From positions 1 through 7,244 of the forward strand of contig CALINM010000212.1 of the NCBI GenBank assembly GCA_938045315.1: a DNA stretch of 7,244 nucleotides. Reading direction: 5' to 3'. The notes beneath the pieces were generated by a model. It saw nothing but the letters and a program-made list of their open reading frames with translations, searched no databases and had not been told where the DNA came from. How positions within the stretch are numbered: position 1 is the stretch's first letter; each line of letters starts with the position of its first letter. Positions 5,452 through 7,244 of this stretch are shown here, one piece after another. Both the position numbers and the translations under genes were made by a program. The stretch comes from an uncultured bacterium (lineage in GTDB: Bacteria > CALINM01).

Positions 5452-6154
5452 CTCCTTAATTGATACAGGAATAGCTGCTGAATGGAGAATTTCACCCATT
5501 AAAATTGAGCTTGCACCACAGGATAAGAGTGCATCAATAACTGTCTTTAATGAAGATACAATCCCTATTAATTTTCAAGTGAAAGCTATGGAATGGACTC
5601 AAGATGAAAATGGAAATGATAATTACTTTGAAACGGAAGATATTATCTTTTTTCCAAAGATCCTAACAGTGGAACCAAAAAAAGAAAGATTAATAAGAGT
5701 GGGTTTTAAAAAAAATAATCCCCTTAAAGAGAAAACATATAGGCTCTTCGTGGAGGAGATCCCATCGGAGCAATCAAACGGAGGGGTTGCTGTCCGTATT
5801 GCCCTCAGATTTGGAATACCTATTTTTATTAAACCTTTGAAAGAAGAAATTAAATGGGAAATAAAGAAAAAAGCAGTGGAAAAAAAATTTTTCACCATAG
5901 AAATTGAAAATAGTGGTAACCAACATTTTTACCTTACCCACATAAAACTAACAGGTAAAAGTAAAGATAATCCCGAAAGGAATTTATTTTCTAAGGAAAT
6001 AAAAGGATGGTATATATTGTCAGGATCAAAAAGGGAATTTAAAGAAAAATTAGAAGAATGCGATAAGATCGATAAAATTCATTTTCAGATTGTAACCGAT
6101 AGGTTCACCTTCGATGATATGCTTACGATCTCTAAAGAAAATTGTGGTAATTAG
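5414..6154 (+). CDS. Periplasmic pilus chaperone (PapD/CsuC family)
   Basis: This 246-residue protein has a signal peptide (Arg4, hydrophobic 5-16, likely cleavage after IAA at Ala22), then two immunoglobulin-like domains. The N-terminal domain (about 23-141) shows ISPIKIEL, SITVFNED, FQVKAMEWTQ, the subunit-binding G1-type strand region ILTVEPKKERLIRVGF (83-98), YRLFVEEIP (109-117) and the signature RIALRFGIPIFIKP (128-141). The C-terminal domain is 145-246. Chaperones of this type receive pilins from the Sec system, complete their fold by donating a strand, and deliver them to the usher. The start overlaps the previous gene by 38 bases, with AGGG and TAGGA just upstream, and the end overlaps the usher by 41 bases, so translation is probably coupled. 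Length and motifs are normal for the family. Confidence 0.92.
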   Translation: MLGRILFLLLLFSSLIDTGIAAEWRISPIKIELAPQDKSASITVFNEDTIPINFQVKAMEWTQDENGNDNYFETEDIIFFPKILTVEPKKERLIRVGFKKNNPLKEKTYRLFVEEIPSEQSNGGVAVRIALRFGIPIFIKPLKEEIKWEIKKKAVEKKFFTIEIENSGNQHFYLTHIKLTGKSKDNPERNLFSKEIKGWYILSGSKREFKEKLEECDKIDKIHFQIVTDRFTFDDMLTISKENCGN

Positions 6155-7244
6155 TTTTTTCCTGAGCAATTTACTCTTCCCTTCCTACATTTTTGCATCT
6201 ATTAAAGAAGAAGTAGTATTATCATTAACAATAAATGGGGAAAAGATTGGAGATATATTTTGTGTTCTTGAAGGTGACAATATATTTATACCCTTAGAAA
6301 CTTTTAGAGAAGCTAAATTTAGAAAAATTGATGGTAGGTTTTTAAATATTTATGGCAAAGAATACGTGGACTTGAAAAGCTGGGGTGAGATAAAGTTTGA
6401 ACTTAATATAGAAAGATTAGAATTAAACCTGTTCGTTCCACCAGAGTACTTGCCAGCAAACATAATTAACCTGTATCCAAAAAGAAAAGAGAATGTTATT
6501 ATACCAACCCAAAACAGTGCATTTCTAAATTACAGATTTGATTATTCCAATGTTGAAGGAGTTAGAAATTTATACATAAATCATGAACTTGGAATAAGGC
6601 TAAAACCCATTTCTTTTTTGACAAATGGTTTTTACTTTGATAACACTAACAAATATACACGGCTTGACACAGCAATTTATTATGACGATAGACATTCTTT
6701 AAATAGATTAGTAATAGGAGATTTTGTTACTCCATCATCTCCCACTACTTCTGGTAATAAAATGATTGGTATAAGCTTTTTAAAAAAATTTAATATTGAT
6801 CCATATTTCATTTTTAAACCCACCTTTGACATTAGATCCTACGCAAATTTTCGATCAGAGGTAGAGATATATTTAGACGAAACCCTAATAAGAAGGGAAT
6901 TTATACCACCAGGAGAAATTAACATTACTGATCTGTATTATTATGGCGGAAGAAGGGATATTAAAGTACTTATTAAGGATCCCTTCGGTAAAATAGAGAC
7001 CATAAGTTATCCCTTATATTTCACTGACATAATGTTAAAAAAAGGTCTAAGGGATTTCAATTATTCCCTTGGTTTTTTGAGAGAAAATTATGGAGTTGAA
7101 AGTAATAGATATAATCATCTTAGTTTTTCTGCTTTTGAAAAATATGGTTTTAATGACTACCTTAATATAGGCGGACATTTTGTTTCAGTGCCTTCAAAGG
7201 ACTTTTATAATATTAGTATTGGAAACAATATTTTGCTCTTACAT
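6114..7244 (+). CDS. Outer-membrane usher (FimD/PapC/CsuD family), N-terminal part
   Basis: The frame is open from ATG 6114 to the right edge, giving 377 residues of a protein usually about 750-900 long. Residues 1-28 form a signal peptide (Arg5, Lys8, Lys9, hydrophobic 10-27, cleavage after IFA). Residues 29 to about 130 fit the periplasmic N-terminal domain that receives chaperone-pilin complexes. The barrel appears to start near NYRFDYS (139-145). Family landmarks follow: GDFVTPSS (202-209), an R-S-x3-N-F region leading into VEIYLDETLIRRE (250-262) and PPGEINITDL (265-274) as in the plug and following strands, KDPFGK (288-293), and GLRDFNYSLGFLRENYG (311-327). The usher forms the secretion pore and catalyses subunit exchange. 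The ATG overlaps the chaperone gene by 41 bases and lacks a strong ribosome site, so coupling is likely. The C-terminal domains, and any tip adhesin gene, lie beyond the window. Confidence 0.9.
   Translation, partial: MICLRSLKKIVVISFFLSNLLFPSYIFASIKEEVVLSLTINGEKIGDIFCVLEGDNIFIPLETFREAKFRKIDGRFLNIYGKEYVDLKSWGEIKFELNIERLELNLFVPPEYLPANIINLYPKRKENVIIPTQNSAFLNYRFDYSNVEGVRNLYINHELGIRLKPISFLTNGFYFDNTNKYTRLDTAIYYDDRHSLNRLVIGDFVTPSSPTTSGNKMIGISFLKKFNIDPYFIFKPTFDIRSYANFRSEVEIYLDETLIRREFIPPGEINITDLYYYGGRRDIKVLIKDPFGKIETISYPLYFTDIMLKKGLRDFNYSLGFLRENYGVESNRYNHLSFSAFEKYGFNDYLNIGGHFVSVPSKDFYNISIGNNILLLH

Noticed and set aside
5623-5898. Minus-strand open frame of 91 codons
   Set aside because: It is antisense to the chaperone gene, whose motifs are clear.

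Overview
The window is about two-thirds A+T, with compact, closely spaced genes and strong Shine-Dalgarno sites ahead of several of them. It pairs a Ni-Fe carbon monoxide dehydrogenase, which marks an anaerobe, with a Gram-negative pilus system that needs a periplasm and an outer membrane. This suits an AT-rich anaerobic, possibly thermophilic, diderm such as a member of the Deferribacterota. That placement is a guess from gene content and composition; no marker gene is present.

Layout. (1) Bases 1-546, plus strand: the C-terminal part of an RNase Z-type metallo-beta-lactamase-fold hydrolase, cut by the left edge. (2) Bases 546-570: a short GC-rich hairpin and C run. (3) Bases 587-2977, minus strand: in transcription order, cooS (anaerobic CO dehydrogenase catalytic subunit), a 60-residue gene of unknown function whose Shine-Dalgarno touches the cooS stop, a rho-independent terminator, then a small Ala/Pro-repeat lipoprotein. 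No cooF or cooC lies in the window. (4) Bases 2978-3334: an intergenic region with two divergent promoters, a 7-5-7 palindrome at the predicted cooS transcription start, and two A/T-tract units. (5) Bases 3335-7244, plus strand: an archaic (Csu-like, spore-coat-U type) chaperone-usher pilus operon. Its order is pilin, second pilin, an unusual three-part protein, periplasmic chaperone, and an outer-membrane usher cut by the right edge.

How the pilus genes should work together: the two pilins have signal peptides, a cysteine pair and a common domain. The PapD-like chaperone should cap them in the periplasm and the usher should polymerise and export them. The third gene does not fit this scheme. 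It encodes six repeats resembling MshEN (the cyclic-di-GMP-binding N-terminal domain of MshE/GspE-type ATPases), joined to a C-terminal beta-rich domain that looks like a secreted pilus-associated domain, and no signal peptide is visible. It is the best candidate here for an undescribed system: a possible second-messenger sensor encoded inside a chaperone-usher operon.

Other points worth checking are a CO dehydrogenase in which two of the four histidines of the usual proton-relay ladder appear to be replaced, and the heptamer palindrome overlapping the predicted cooS start.
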